Shown here in pieces: positions 26,884-35,949 of a stretch of 64,000 nucleotides of DNA. The DNA comes from Candidatus Blautia faecipullorum. GTDB taxonomy: Bacteria; Bacillota; Clostridia; Lachnospirales; Lachnospiraceae. The translations under genes were made by a program, and so were the position numbers. The notes below the pieces were generated by a model. It did not search any database, had not been told where the DNA came from, and saw only the letters and a list, made by a program, of their open reading frames with translations. The DNA is taken from positions 1 through 64,000 of the forward strand of contig DXEG01000039.1 of NCBI GenBank assembly GCA_019115125.1. Reading direction: 5' to 3'. Numbering within the stretch: position 1 is the first letter of the stretch; every line of letters starts with the position of its first letter.

Positions 26884-27582
26884 TCACGGACGTCCTTTTT
26901 TCCGGTAATCCTCCACTCCGCATACGGAAAGCATATCTCCATCCACCTGGAAGCGGATATTCTTCCCGCCGTAGGCAAGTCCGTAGACACGGTCCGGATC
27001 CGTCTGATAACCCGGCCGGGGATCGTTCTCCAGAACCTCGGTAAGAGCCTCTCTCTGATCCGCCGGAATCAACTCCCGCCATTCTTCCGGGATCGCCACC
27101 TTTAATTTGTGATCCGCGATACGGTCTGTAAAACCTCCGGAAGCCTCCGGATGGCTGTCGGCGGACGGAATATAAGGCTTAATGTCAAAAATCGGAGTAC
27201 CGTCCATAAGGTCGGCGCCCGTTACATGCAGCACAGGCCCCAGATCTTTATGAAACTCTACACGCTCCAGACAGACGGAGGACAGGCCCAGACCATTGGG
27301 ACGAAAGGGCGATCTTGTGGCAAAAACGCCTTTGCGCACATTTCCTCCCAGCCGGGGCGGTCTGACAGTAGGCGACCAGGTGTCCCTGAGGTTTTCGGAA
27401 AACTGCCAGATCAGCCAGATATGCGTGTATTCTTCCAGTCCCCGAAAAGCCTCCTGCACTCTGTATTCCGGTTCAAAGACAATCCTCGCCTTCTGTTTCT
27501 TCAATCTTCCGCTTTGGTGCGGGATCCCGAATTTTTCGGTGAAATTATTATAAATATGCGCGATAGTCTTCAGCTCTGCCAC
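26884..27582 (-). CDS. trmO: tRNA (N6-threonylcarbamoyladenosine37-N6)-methyltransferase TrmO
   Basis: TsaA/TrmO-fold enzyme that methylates t6A37 in tRNA-Thr with SAM. 232 residues from a GTG at 27582; GGGAG is ten bases upstream, and the conserved start (VAELKTIAHIYNNF) begins there. FGIPHQSG, AFRGLEEYTHIWLIWQF, GVFATRSPFRPNGLGLSSV and GADLMDGTPIFDIKPYIP are diagnostic. The start is one base past the stop of the upstream SGNH-like gene, so it may be translated by termination-reinitiation. A tRNA-Thr gene is encoded elsewhere in the window. Confidence 0.93.
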   Translation of the reverse strand: MAELKTIAHIYNNFTEKFGIPHQSGRLKKQKARIVFEPEYRVQEAFRGLEEYTHIWLIWQFSENLRDTWSPTVRPPRLGGNVRKGVFATRSPFRPNGLGLSSVCLERVEFHKDLGPVLHVTGADLMDGTPIFDIKPYIPSADSHPEASGGFTDRIADHKLKVAIPEEWRELIPADQREALTEVLENDPRPGYQTDPDRVYGLAYGGKNIRFQVDGDMLSVCGVEDYRKKGRP

Positions 27583-27583
27583 T

Positions 27584-28672
27584 TTATGCTCCCTGCTCTT
27601 CCTCCAAAGTCCCGAATACACTGTCATAGTCAAAGGATAAGTAGAAATCCTCCATCCCCTGGATTTTCTCCTGATAATTTTCCTTTGTCAGAAGTCCTGC
27701 TTCCTGATAGATCCAGTCAATGATCTTATCACTGATCTTTGAGCCGTAATGCGTAGGATCCATATAATTATCCAGATTCTGCGTAATGTCGTAATGATCC
27801 GCAAAGCTGTACAGCTTCACATTGTCGTAGGGAAGCAAAAGCTCAGCCTGCAGCTTCTCCGCTTCAAAGTAGCGGATCAGATCTCCCTTACGCTCCGCGT
27901 CATCCCAGAACGCCACGCTGTAGGGCGGGGTGTAAAAATAGAACATGGTATCCGGATTCTCTTCCACGGTCCTGATCACATTTTCTGTCACATTGTCCGT
28001 CACTGTCCGCGCGTCCTCCTCGGTGAAGGCTTTCTGCTCCCCGGCCTCTTCCTCCGGTCTGTGATAAGCCTTCAGCACATTCTCTTTTCCTACAGGATGC
28101 TCCCACTCCCAGAAGCTATAATCGTCCATGGAGGTGGTTTTTTCTCCGTTCATATTGTATTTGATAACAGGAAGCGTGCTGTCAAGAAATATCTCCTTAT
28201 TAAATACGTAATTAACGTCGTTAAAAATATCGTCGTCGTAGAGATAATCCGGATAGTCGCTGTAGTTGCGCACCTCTCCCGCCTGAAAAACCTTATTGTA
28301 ATCCAGACACCGGAAAATGTATTTCGTATCCGGATTCGCTTTCAGGACCTTGCGTACCTCCTGATCTATCGCGTAGTATGTTTCCGCCGTGTAGGTAACC
28401 TTGATGGAAGACGTCCCGAACAGATCGTCAAACTGGGACGCTTTAAAATTCTGCATCATGGAGGTGCCCACTATGGCAGCGTCATAATCGTAGGTTTTGA
28501 TGATCCCGTCATTGAGATAGCGCTCCATTCCGTCCACCAGCGGATATTCTACGCCCTCAAGAGCTTTATGATAGTGGAAAAACGGATCCAGCACTGCGGT
28601 AGCCCCTCCGGCCGCCAAAAGGCAGACGATCGTTCCTCCCAAAACAACTTGTACAAATCTGCGGCTGTTCAT
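27584..28672 (-). CDS. Exported SGNH-like protein, partner of the MBOAT acyltransferase
   Basis: 362 residues with one N-terminal membrane segment or uncleaved signal (about 8-28). GTSMMQNF (about 69) fits the nucleophile block of DltD/AlgJ-like SGNH folds, and DPTHYG near the C-terminus fits the Asp-x-x-His block. In two-gene systems of this kind the MBOAT moves an acyl group across the membrane and the SGNH-like protein completes transfer to a surface polymer. The gene directly follows the MBOAT gene on the same strand. The acceptor polymer is unknown. Confidence 0.78.
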   Translation of the reverse strand: MNSRRFVQVVLGGTIVCLLAAGGATAVLDPFFHYHKALEGVEYPLVDGMERYLNDGIIKTYDYDAAIVGTSMMQNFKASQFDDLFGTSSIKVTYTAETYYAIDQEVRKVLKANPDTKYIFRCLDYNKVFQAGEVRNYSDYPDYLYDDDIFNDVNYVFNKEIFLDSTLPVIKYNMNGEKTTSMDDYSFWEWEHPVGKENVLKAYHRPEEEAGEQKAFTEEDARTVTDNVTENVIRTVEENPDTMFYFYTPPYSVAFWDDAERKGDLIRYFEAEKLQAELLLPYDNVKLYSFADHYDITQNLDNYMDPTHYGSKISDKIIDWIYQEAGLLTKENYQEKIQGMEDFYLSFDYDSVFGTLEEEQGA

Positions 28673-28719
28673 TTCCTCCTCCTTACTGCCGTGGTTTCTG
28701 GCATACAGGTTCCTCCTTG

Positions 28720-30201
28720 TTAGAAGTTAAAGTATAAAAATTCCGATACTCCTGACAGGGACATGATTCCCCAGACAAGATAAAAGACCGCTGTCACGGA
28801 GCGTCTCACCGTAGGCTTAAACTCCAGCTCCTGATTGTTCTTAAAGCCAAGACAGATCACCAGCGCGGCCACCATAAAGATCAGCGCGTCAAATCCTCTG
28901 ATGGAGGATATGATATCGTTCAGCCCGGGAATTTTCTCATAAATAAAAGCAAACTCCGTCAGCTTGAGCTGAGTCAGCATAGCCGCTCTGACGTTCAGGC
29001 TCTGGAAGCCCAGAATCCTTTTGATCACAGTAACCGCCTGGGAAATAGATTCCGCCCGGAAAAAGATCCAGGTCACATTGACAAACAGAAACGTGAGCAT
29101 CCACTGGAGAACTGTATGCATGGAATTCCACTGCTTTTTAAACATCCTCGTGAGAGCGTTGGCAACACCGTGGAGGAATCCCCAGAATATAAAGGTCCAG
29201 TTGGCTCCATGCCACAGTCCGCTGACAAGAAATACAACAATAATGTTCACATAAGTACGTACCGTACCCTTGCGGCTCCCGCCCAGCGGAAAATATACGT
29301 AGGTTCTCAAAAAGCGGGTCAGAGTCAAATGCCAGCGGCTCCAGAAATCCACTACGGAAAGGGCCTTATAGGGCGAATTGAAGTTCATGGGGATCTTGAT
29401 ATTAAACATATATCCAAGCCCGGTAGCCATATCGCAGTAACCGCTGAAATCAAAGTAAATCTGGAAAGCATAGGCGAACATCATCAGGATTCCTTCCATA
29501 GAAGTAATTCCCGCCGCCACATTTCCGTATCCCCAGGTAACGGCTTTGCTGAGAGTATCCGCTATGATCACCTTTTTCACGAGACCTGCGGAAAACACAT
29601 AAATGCCATGAGCCATGTTTTCCGATTTCATTTTCCAGTTGTTTTTGTCCGCGAACTGGGGAAGCACCTCATTGTGAAGTACGATCGGCCCTGCCACAAG
29701 CTGCGGGAAAAAGGTGACAAACAGTGAATAATCCAGAATATTATACTCCCTGGTCTCCCCTCTGTAGGAATCGATCACATAGGAAACCTGCTGGAATGTA
29801 AAGAAGCTGATACCCAGCGGCAGCACTATGTGGCGGAGCTGAAAATCTGTAGAAAAGACTTTGTTCAGATTATCCACAAAGAAATCATAATATTTATAGT
29901 AAAAGATCAGTCCCAGATTAAAAGTCAGTCCCACAGCCAGCAGCAGCTTTTTCAGCAGGCGTATCCTGGCTTCCGGCATCTGCCATTTTCTCTGAAAAAG
30001 CTGGGACAGAATATAATTTACAATAATACTGCTGCACATGATCCACAGATAGCTGGGATTAAAATATCCGTAAAACCAGAAAGACATCAGCACCAGCTCA
30101 AGCTTCGCCAGCATATGCCGCCCGGCTCTGTGGAGGCCGAAATACCCCAGCAGGGTTACAGGCAGAAAAAACAAAATAAAAATATAAGAATTAAAAAGCA
30201 T
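28720..30201 (-). CDS. MBOAT family membrane O-acyltransferase
   Basis: 493-residue polytopic membrane protein. Hallmarks: LPLGISFFTFQQVSYVID (about 127-144), YFDFSGYCDMATGLGYMF, PMNFNSPYKALSVVDFWSRW with the catalytic-region Trp/Arg, and the active-site His in SGLWHGANWTFIFWG. Such proteins acetylate alginate, teichoic acid or exopolysaccharide at the cell surface. AGGAG lies seven bases before the ATG at 30201; a GTG 15 bases further up is less likely. Operon with the SGNH-like gene, as in AlgI-AlgJ and DltB-DltD pairs. Confidence 0.93.
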   Translation of the reverse strand: MLFNSYIFILFFLPVTLLGYFGLHRAGRHMLAKLELVLMSFWFYGYFNPSYLWIMCSSIIVNYILSQLFQRKWQMPEARIRLLKKLLLAVGLTFNLGLIFYYKYYDFFVDNLNKVFSTDFQLRHIVLPLGISFFTFQQVSYVIDSYRGETREYNILDYSLFVTFFPQLVAGPIVLHNEVLPQFADKNNWKMKSENMAHGIYVFSAGLVKKVIIADTLSKAVTWGYGNVAAGITSMEGILMMFAYAFQIYFDFSGYCDMATGLGYMFNIKIPMNFNSPYKALSVVDFWSRWHLTLTRFLRTYVYFPLGGSRKGTVRTYVNIIVVFLVSGLWHGANWTFIFWGFLHGVANALTRMFKKQWNSMHTVLQWMLTFLFVNVTWIFFRAESISQAVTVIKRILGFQSLNVRAAMLTQLKLTEFAFIYEKIPGLNDIISSIRGFDALIFMVAALVICLGFKNNQELEFKPTVRRSVTAVFYLVWGIMSLSGVSEFLYFNF

Positions 30202-30387
30202 TTTCCTACTCCTCACCTTAATTTACCTGTCTGCCATTATACCGAACCATCATTTCATTTGCAACATTTTTGTAATCTTTTAGATATATTTTTTGTCATA
30301 ATTGATTGCGCAGCCAACCACTTCACTGAAAACTATTTTTATTTTATGTGGTTTCAGACTTTTGCTCTTGGATCCTAACATGCAGAA

Positions 30388-30436
30388 AAGGCCCGTGTAC
30401 ATTGCCTTTCTCAAAAAAGTTATGTACACAAGCCTT
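30388..30436 (-). terminator. Terminator of the alanine/glycine symporter gene
   Basis: Minus-strand arms AAGGCTTGTGTACAT and ATGTACACGGGCCTT form a 15-bp stem with two G-U pairs, then TTTT. It starts 36 bases beyond the symporter stop. Confidence 0.8.
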
Positions 30437-30471
30437 CAAATCCATCACTTTATTCAATTTTTCATACTGCT

Positions 30472-31851
30472 TCAGCGGTCGATCACGTCAACCTTCGTAT
30501 CGTCTTTCGCTTCCAGATCGTTGATATATTTCTTTGTCTCCCTGACAATAACATTCGACAGCAAAAGAACCGCGATCAGGTTGGGAATTGCCATCAGCGC
30601 ATTCAGAATATCGGCAATGGTCCATACCAGATTCAGAGAAACCACAGGCGCGATCACGGCCACGGCAATATACAGCACTCTATATGGAATCAGACCTGCT
30701 TTTCCCGAAAAATATTCCACACAGCGCTCCCCGTAATAGGCCCACCCAAGAACGGTAGAATAAGCAAAGGAGATAATGCCTACCACAAGGATCACAGGAC
30801 CGATCACAGGAATCTGCTGAAACGCAAGGGTAGTAAGGATTCCTCCGTCGGTGATATTCCCCATGTCAATAGAAGGATTTTTCATAATACTTGTCACCAG
30901 GACAAGTCCCGTCATCAGACAAACCACTACCGTATCCCAGAAGGTACCCGTACTGGATACGAGAGCCTGACGGACCGGATTTCTTGTCTGCGCCGCTGCC
31001 GCCGCAATGGGCGCGGAACCCATACCGGATTCATTGGAAAACAGTCCTCTGGCAATACCATACTGCATAGCGATCATAATACCCCGGCCTACAAGTCCTC
31101 CCGCCGCGGCTCCCGGCGTAAAGGCAAGACGGCAGATCGTCTGCACCGCAGGGATAATATAATCATAATTCACTCCCAGAATGATCAGGCAGCCCAGAAC
31201 ATAGAATACTGCCATAAAAGGCACCAGCTTTTCACATACATTCGCAATGGATTTAATGCCGCCAAAAATTACAAGAGCAGTCAGCCCGGCTACTGCGATC
31301 CCTACCGCGGCGGGAGGAATGTTCAGATTCTCCTGGCAGACCGTCGCAATAGCGTTTACCTGCGTAGCGCAGCCGATACCAAAAGAAGCGAAGCCTCCGA
31401 AAAACGCGAAGAGTACTGCCAGCCACTTCATATGCAACCCGCGCTCCAGAGCGTACATAGCTCCTCCCTGCATCCTTCCGTCTTTTGTTTTTACGCGGTA
31501 TTTCACCGCGATCAATGACTCCGAGTATTTTGTAGCAATACCGAACACGCCGGTAAGCCAGCACCAGAGCACCGCCCCGGGGCCGCCCAGAGCCACCGCC
31601 GTACCCACGCCGATGATATTTCCTGTACCGATCGTGGAGGCCAGGGCCGTCGTCAGGGCGCCGAACTGGCTGACCTCGCCTTCCGCGTCAGGATCCTTCG
31701 CCACAGACAGGCGGATCCCCTTGAAAATCTTTTTCTGGATAAAGCCTGTACGGATCGTCATAAAGATGTGTGTTCCCAGAAGCAAAAAGATCATCCACCA
31801 GCCCCATACCCATTGATCGATCTGATTGATCACATTCGTAATTGTTTCCAT
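30472..31851 (-). CDS. Alanine/glycine:cation symporter (AgcS family)
   Basis: 459-residue integral membrane transporter of the AGCS family, moving alanine or glycine with Na+ or H+. About ten hydrophobic segments. Family signature GTGNIIGVGTAVALGGPGAV (about 76-95), IARGLFSNESGMGSAPIAAA and TFWDTVVVCLMTGLVLV are present. It stands alone between its own promoter with a 5' hairpin and a terminator. Substrate choice between D-/L-alanine and glycine cannot be told from sequence. Confidence 0.93.
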   Translation of the reverse strand: METITNVINQIDQWVWGWWMIFLLLGTHIFMTIRTGFIQKKIFKGIRLSVAKDPDAEGEVSQFGALTTALASTIGTGNIIGVGTAVALGGPGAVLWCWLTGVFGIATKYSESLIAVKYRVKTKDGRMQGGAMYALERGLHMKWLAVLFAFFGGFASFGIGCATQVNAIATVCQENLNIPPAAVGIAVAGLTALVIFGGIKSIANVCEKLVPFMAVFYVLGCLIILGVNYDYIIPAVQTICRLAFTPGAAAGGLVGRGIMIAMQYGIARGLFSNESGMGSAPIAAAAAQTRNPVRQALVSSTGTFWDTVVVCLMTGLVLVTSIMKNPSIDMGNITDGGILTTLAFQQIPVIGPVILVVGIISFAYSTVLGWAYYGERCVEYFSGKAGLIPYRVLYIAVAVIAPVVSLNLVWTIADILNALMAIPNLIAVLLLSNVIVRETKKYINDLEAKDDTKVDVIDR

Positions 31852-31870
31852 TTTTCTCCTCCCCTCGCAA

Positions 31871-31905
31871 AAGGGCGTACACCCGTCTTGACGTTGTACA
31901 CCCTT
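31871..31905 (-). promoter_or_regulatory. 5' leader hairpin of the symporter gene
   Basis: Minus-strand AAGGGTGTAC and GTACGCCCTT pair (one G-U) followed by TTTT, just upstream of GAGGGGAGGAG and the start codon. It looks like a terminator or ribosome-site-proximal hairpin. No known riboswitch matches. Confidence 0.5.
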
Positions 31906-31937
31906 GTACTTTGTATAGGTATTTAGTTAATGGAAAC

Positions 31938-31966
31938 ATTATACCGAAAAGATTCTGCTCTTGCAA
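31938..31966 (-). promoter_or_regulatory. Promoter of the symporter gene
   Basis: Minus-strand TTGCAA (31961-31966), 17-base spacer, TATAAT (31938-31943). Confidence 0.7.
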
Positions 31967-32042
31967 CAATTTATTGCGTTTTCACTTTATTTTGTTAAAG
32001 TTTTTGTTTCGCCAGCCCACATCTGTCCGCACATCGCGGATT

Positions 32043-32942
32043 TTAATCCAACCTCGTCTGCGTATCACGGATTCCCGCAGGCTGTCCCAAAGCCCCTTCC
32101 TGCTGTCCCAGCCATTGGACAAGCTGTTCCACGCTCTTTTGGGCGTCTTTTTTTCCGATCTCATATACCCTTTGTATTTCATCCAGATCCTTCTCCATAC
32201 GGCTGATAGTAAGCTTCTCGCTTGGCCTGATCACAAAAATCTCCCCGGCCTTTTCCATGCCGCGGATTTCCTCCAGCGTTCGATTATATACAAGGTGTCT
32301 GTTTTTCAGGGCTTCCGCGAACCGGGGATAGCGGCGGTAACGCAGCTCCGCCATGCGGGCGTTCTGGGGCTTTTTCTCATAGCCGTCCTCTCTTGTGAGA
32401 ACCACCACGTTTTTTTCATAGCCCAGCTTCTGGAAGGCTTTCACCGGAATACTGTCCGCGCAGCCTCCGTCCAGGAGCTTTTTTCCATTATACGAAACAA
32501 TTTTCGATACATAGGGCATTGACGCGGAAGCTCTGACGGCGTCGATCTGTCCCAGCATATCTGTGATCCTGATATATTCCGCCCGGCCTGTTTTCAGGTT
32601 GGTACAGGTGACATAAAATTCTGTTTCTGATTTGGCAAAGGCTTCATAATCAAAAGGATCCAGCCGCTCCGGAATATCGTGATAGCAGAACTTTTCTCCT
32701 ACGATCTCCCCTGTACGCAAAAGACTCCAAAAGCTCATAAAATGCCTGTCATTCCGGTACTTTTTGTAATAGCGGATACTTCTGCCCTTCTGGTTTGATA
32801 CAAAAGAGCAGCCGTGGAGAGCCCCTGCCGACACGCCCATCACTCCGTCAAAATGCAGCCCTTTCTCCATAAAAACATCAAGCACGCCTGCCGTATAAAT
32901 CCCCCTCATGGCTCCGCCTTCCAAAACCAATCCTGTCTTCAT
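32043..32942 (-). CDS. Patatin-like phospholipase family protein
   Basis: 299-residue cytosolic serine lipase fold (RssA/YjjU-like). Oxyanion loop EGGAMRGIYTAGVLD (8-22), nucleophile elbow GVSAGAL (Ser about 38) and the catalytic Asp in LLDGGCADSIP (about 155) are all present, so the enzyme should be active as an acyl hydrolase on phospholipids or other esters. Lies eight bases after larC on the same strand and probably rides on that transcript. Functional link with larC is unclear. Confidence 0.9.
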   Translation of the reverse strand: MKTGLVLEGGAMRGIYTAGVLDVFMEKGLHFDGVMGVSAGALHGCSFVSNQKGRSIRYYKKYRNDRHFMSFWSLLRTGEIVGEKFCYHDIPERLDPFDYEAFAKSETEFYVTCTNLKTGRAEYIRITDMLGQIDAVRASASMPYVSKIVSYNGKKLLDGGCADSIPVKAFQKLGYEKNVVVLTREDGYEKKPQNARMAELRYRRYPRFAEALKNRHLVYNRTLEEIRGMEKAGEIFVIRPSEKLTISRMEKDLDEIQRVYEIGKKDAQKSVEQLVQWLGQQEGALGQPAGIRDTQTRLD

Positions 32943-32949
32943 TCACGTC

Positions 32950-34362
32950 TCACCTTTCTCTGTTCCAACTGTCCTGAATCTGTGTGTATGTCTCCCGAAA
33001 GCTCATTCCATGTTCCGCCGCCAGTGCGGCCGCGCTTTCATACTCCGGATAGCAGACCCTGCGTCCGTCCGGAAGCATACAGATTTTTACGACCGCGGTT
33101 CCAAGGGGCGTCCGGATCTCCTCGATTTCTCTTTTTAATACCGTCCGCTCCATGGCGGTTCTCCTGATTCCGATAGTAGTGGTTTCACCGAAAATAACGT
33201 CTTCTATCCGAGATATATCTTCTTCCTTACAGATCACCGTAAGCTCGTAGGCAGGACGGTTTTTTTTCATAAAAACGGGCGTATAATGCGCTTCCCTTGC
33301 TCCGGCTTTAAAGAGCCTGTCCATCACCAGTCCCAGGATCTCGCCGCTGCAGTCGTCAATATCCGTCTCCAGCCGGTATATTTTATCTCTGTCCGTCTGC
33401 TTTTCATGTTCTGTACTGTCCGGCGCCACGGCTCCCGGCGGATATCCGCCCTGTCCGCTTTCCACAGAGCTTTTCCGCTGTCTGCCGCCCTCTTCCGGCC
33501 GGATGATCATGGCGCGCAGAAAGCCCGGGCAGGCATACTGACGTTTTCCGGCCCCAAGACCTGTTTTTTCTATTGAAAATTTCTCCGGAAGCATATCCGA
33601 AGTGCGCACTGCCGCCGCGATGGCCGCTCCCGTAGGCGTAACCAGCTCGCCCTCCACGCCGGAGATCTTCAGCTTCAGATGATTCTGCTCCGCAATATTC
33701 ACCACTGCCGGAACAGGAACCGGAATCACTCCATGCTGACAGCGGATATATCCTGTTCCCTCCCAGAGCTCCGGAACGATCACCTCTGTGATATCCAGAC
33801 TGTCCAGGCAGACTGCCGCCGCCGCAACATCCACGATCGAATCTACCGCTCCGACTTCATGAAAATGCACCTGCTCCACAGGCACTCCATGAGCCTTCGC
33901 CTCCGCTTTTCCAAGGATCTCAAACACAGACAGGGCAATGCTTTTCGCTCTTTCTGTCATGTCGGAAGAGAGCAGAATTTCCCGTATTTCTCGCAGGCCT
34001 CTGTGTTCATGATGCCCGTGAGGATGGTCATGAGAATATCCCTGTCCGTGATGTCCATGCGGCCCTTCGTGGAGATGGCCCGGTTCATGATGGCTGTGAA
34101 CAGCCGCCTGACCTGGATGACCATGAAGATACTCCATATCGTGATCATGATTTTCGTGAGCTTCATCCAGGATCACCGCAAAATCACAGGCGTCCAGTCC
34201 TGATTTTTTCACACGGGTAATCTCTGTACGAAAACCCTCCACTCCAAGACTTCCAAGCGCCGTTTCAAGCGCCCTGCGGTCAGCTCCCAGGTCGAGAAGC
34301 GCCGCCACCGTCATATCTCCGCTGATACCGGAATAACATTCCAGATATAATGTTTTTCCCAT
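32950..34362 (-). CDS. larC: Nickel pincer cofactor nickel insertase LarC
   Basis: LarC inserts Ni into the thiolated pyridinium biscarboxylate made by LarB and LarE, giving the nickel-pincer cofactor of lactate racemase and relatives; CTP-dependent. 470 residues in a single frame (in some lactobacilli larC is split and needs a ribosomal frameshift). N-term YLECYSGISGDM (6-17) is typical, as are KAHGVPVEQVHFHEVGAVDS and ETDIDDCSGE. Residues about 70-125 form a very His-rich loop (HENHDHDM, EGPHGHHGQGYSHDHPHGHH), likely for nickel storage. Directly follows larB. Confidence 0.95.
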   Translation of the reverse strand: MGKTLYLECYSGISGDMTVAALLDLGADRRALETALGSLGVEGFRTEITRVKKSGLDACDFAVILDEAHENHDHDMEYLHGHPGQAAVHSHHEPGHLHEGPHGHHGQGYSHDHPHGHHEHRGLREIREILLSSDMTERAKSIALSVFEILGKAEAKAHGVPVEQVHFHEVGAVDSIVDVAAAAVCLDSLDITEVIVPELWEGTGYIRCQHGVIPVPVPAVVNIAEQNHLKLKISGVEGELVTPTGAAIAAAVRTSDMLPEKFSIEKTGLGAGKRQYACPGFLRAMIIRPEEGGRQRKSSVESGQGGYPPGAVAPDSTEHEKQTDRDKIYRLETDIDDCSGEILGLVMDRLFKAGAREAHYTPVFMKKNRPAYELTVICKEEDISRIEDVIFGETTTIGIRRTAMERTVLKREIEEIRTPLGTAVVKICMLPDGRRVCYPEYESAAALAAEHGMSFRETYTQIQDSWNRER

Positions 34363-34382
34363 AAAACGCTCCTGTTCTTTCT

Positions 34383-35138
34383 TTATTCTCTTTCACGGAT
34401 ACCCAGGCGGTTGATCTGCGTCGCTATATAGCCTGCCCCGTATCCATTGTCGATATTTACTACCGCGATCCCGTTCGCGCAGGAATTGATCATTGTCAGA
34501 AGCGCGGACAGTCCGTGCATACTGGCTCCGTATCCTACGGAGGTGGGAACCGCGATCACCGGCTTATCCACCAGCCCTCCGAGAACGCTTGCCAGCGCTC
34601 CCTCCATTCCCGCAACCGCCACCACGCAGTTCGCGTCCTGAACGATCTCCAGCCGTGACAGGAGACGGTGGATCCCGCTGACTCCCACGTCATATATACG
34701 GTCAACTCTGGAGCCAAAATATTCCGCTGTCTGCGCCGCTTCCTCCGCCACCGGAATGTCCGCCGTTCCGGCTGTACAGACCGCGATTTTCCCTCTCAGC
34801 TCTTTGTTTTTCTTTTCTATTTTGATTATATGAGAAAGCTCGTCGTACTCCACTCCCGGAAGCAGATCCTTCACTAGCTCATACTGGTGCCTCGACGCCC
34901 GCGTTCCCAGCACTTCCCCATTGTCCTCATAGAGCTTCTGGAAAATATGGACAAAATGCTCGTCCGCCTTTCCGCTGCAGAAGATCACCTCCGGGAAACC
35001 GCTGCGGATCTCCCTGTGAGAATCCAGTTTCGCGTAGCCGCCCATTTCCTGAAAGGGTTCTTTTCTGAAATAATGCTCGGCCTCCTCGAGACTGATCTCG
35101 TTTTGTTTGAATTTCGTTAGAATTTCTCTGGCTTCCAT
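34383..35138 (-). CDS. larB: Nickel pincer cofactor biosynthesis protein LarB
   Basis: LarB carboxylates and hydrolyses nicotinic acid adenine dinucleotide to pyridinium biscarboxylic acid mononucleotide, first step of the nickel-pincer cofactor. 251 residues. C-terminal domain is PurE-like: VCTAGTADIPVAEEAAQTAE (about 118-137), VAVAGMEGALASVLGGLVDK, VPTSVGYGASMHG. Start at 35138 follows AGAGGTG; the frame stays open 54 codons further but into the end of the upstream gene. larE and larA are absent from the window, so the cofactor user and the thiolation step must lie elsewhere. Confidence 0.93.
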   Translation of the reverse strand: MEAREILTKFKQNEISLEEAEHYFRKEPFQEMGGYAKLDSHREIRSGFPEVIFCSGKADEHFVHIFQKLYEDNGEVLGTRASRHQYELVKDLLPGVEYDELSHIIKIEKKNKELRGKIAVCTAGTADIPVAEEAAQTAEYFGSRVDRIYDVGVSGIHRLLSRLEIVQDANCVVAVAGMEGALASVLGGLVDKPVIAVPTSVGYGASMHGLSALLTMINSCANGIAVVNIDNGYGAGYIATQINRLGIRERE

Positions 35139-35227
35139 TATACACCTCTTTTTGAAAAAAGGAAGGAGTCTGCCCACGTATACTTCCTGCATACGTTCCG
35201 CATTCTCCCTCCAGCAATAAATTCTGT

Positions 35228-35839
35228 TTACATACGGTATAGAATCATACCGCCCTTTTTCTCGTAACCGGTGTCCCACAGTTCCTCCAGGGACAGCCAC
35301 TGGCTTTCGCCATATGTAACAGCCTTGACCTGAAACCCTTCCTCAGTCTCTCTGTATCCTGTCAGCATGAACCAGTGCCATACATAATCGTCCAGCTTCA
35401 GATTCTTGTGCTTCAAAAGCAGATAAGGAATCGGACATGAATGGTCGATCTGCTGCCGGATCGCCTCCTCAGCTTCCTGCCAGGTATGCTCTCCGTGAAA
35501 GGGCAGCATTTCAAGCTCTGTGTCGCCTACATCATTGAGATAGCCTTCAAAGCCCTCCATAAACATCTCCAGCGTGTCGATCCCGTTTGGTCTCGGACAA
35601 AGATACGGTTTCATCTGATATGCAAACCGGATATATTCGTCCCTGTCGATCTCCTCTGTCTCATAAGGATAGAGATCCTTCTTTCCTGTCTGGCGCGCGA
35701 AATAAATACAGCTCTCACAGGCCGCCACCGCGCCGCATCCTCCGTCTCTCATGGAAGATTCCGAAAACCAGTCCTGATTTCCGCCATACGATCCGCCTAC
35801 CTGAAAATAATTCAGCTCCTTTTTCTGTATTCTTTCCAA
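35228..35839 (-). CDS. C39-like cysteine-peptidase-fold protein
   Basis: 203 residues, no signal peptide. RDGGCGAVAAC (about 31-41) resembles the C39/papain-like nucleophile block, where Gln (NQDWF) precedes and Cys follows; WHWFMLTGY (about 156-164) matches the His block of such proteases. The middle is family-unrelated. It could be an active peptidase or a pseudo-enzyme. It lies upstream of larB on the same strand with a 90-base gap, which may mean co-transcription. I do not recognise a named family, so the call rests on these motifs. Confidence 0.55.
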   Translation of the reverse strand: MERIQKKELNYFQVGGSYGGNQDWFSESSMRDGGCGAVAACESCIYFARQTGKKDLYPYETEEIDRDEYIRFAYQMKPYLCPRPNGIDTLEMFMEGFEGYLNDVGDTELEMLPFHGEHTWQEAEEAIRQQIDHSCPIPYLLLKHKNLKLDDYVWHWFMLTGYRETEEGFQVKAVTYGESQWLSLEELWDTGYEKKGGMILYRM

Positions 35840-35949
35840 GTTATCTCCCGTCCCTCACTGATTATTTTATCATATAGATCACAAGGGTTACTATAACATA
35901 TTTAACCTGGAAATAAAATACTGTTTTTGAAATATTTTATAATTCCCGT

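Noticed and set aside
35139-35300. 54-codon N-terminal extension of larB.
   Set aside because: It overlaps the end of the C39-like gene, and AGAGGTG fixes the start at 35138.
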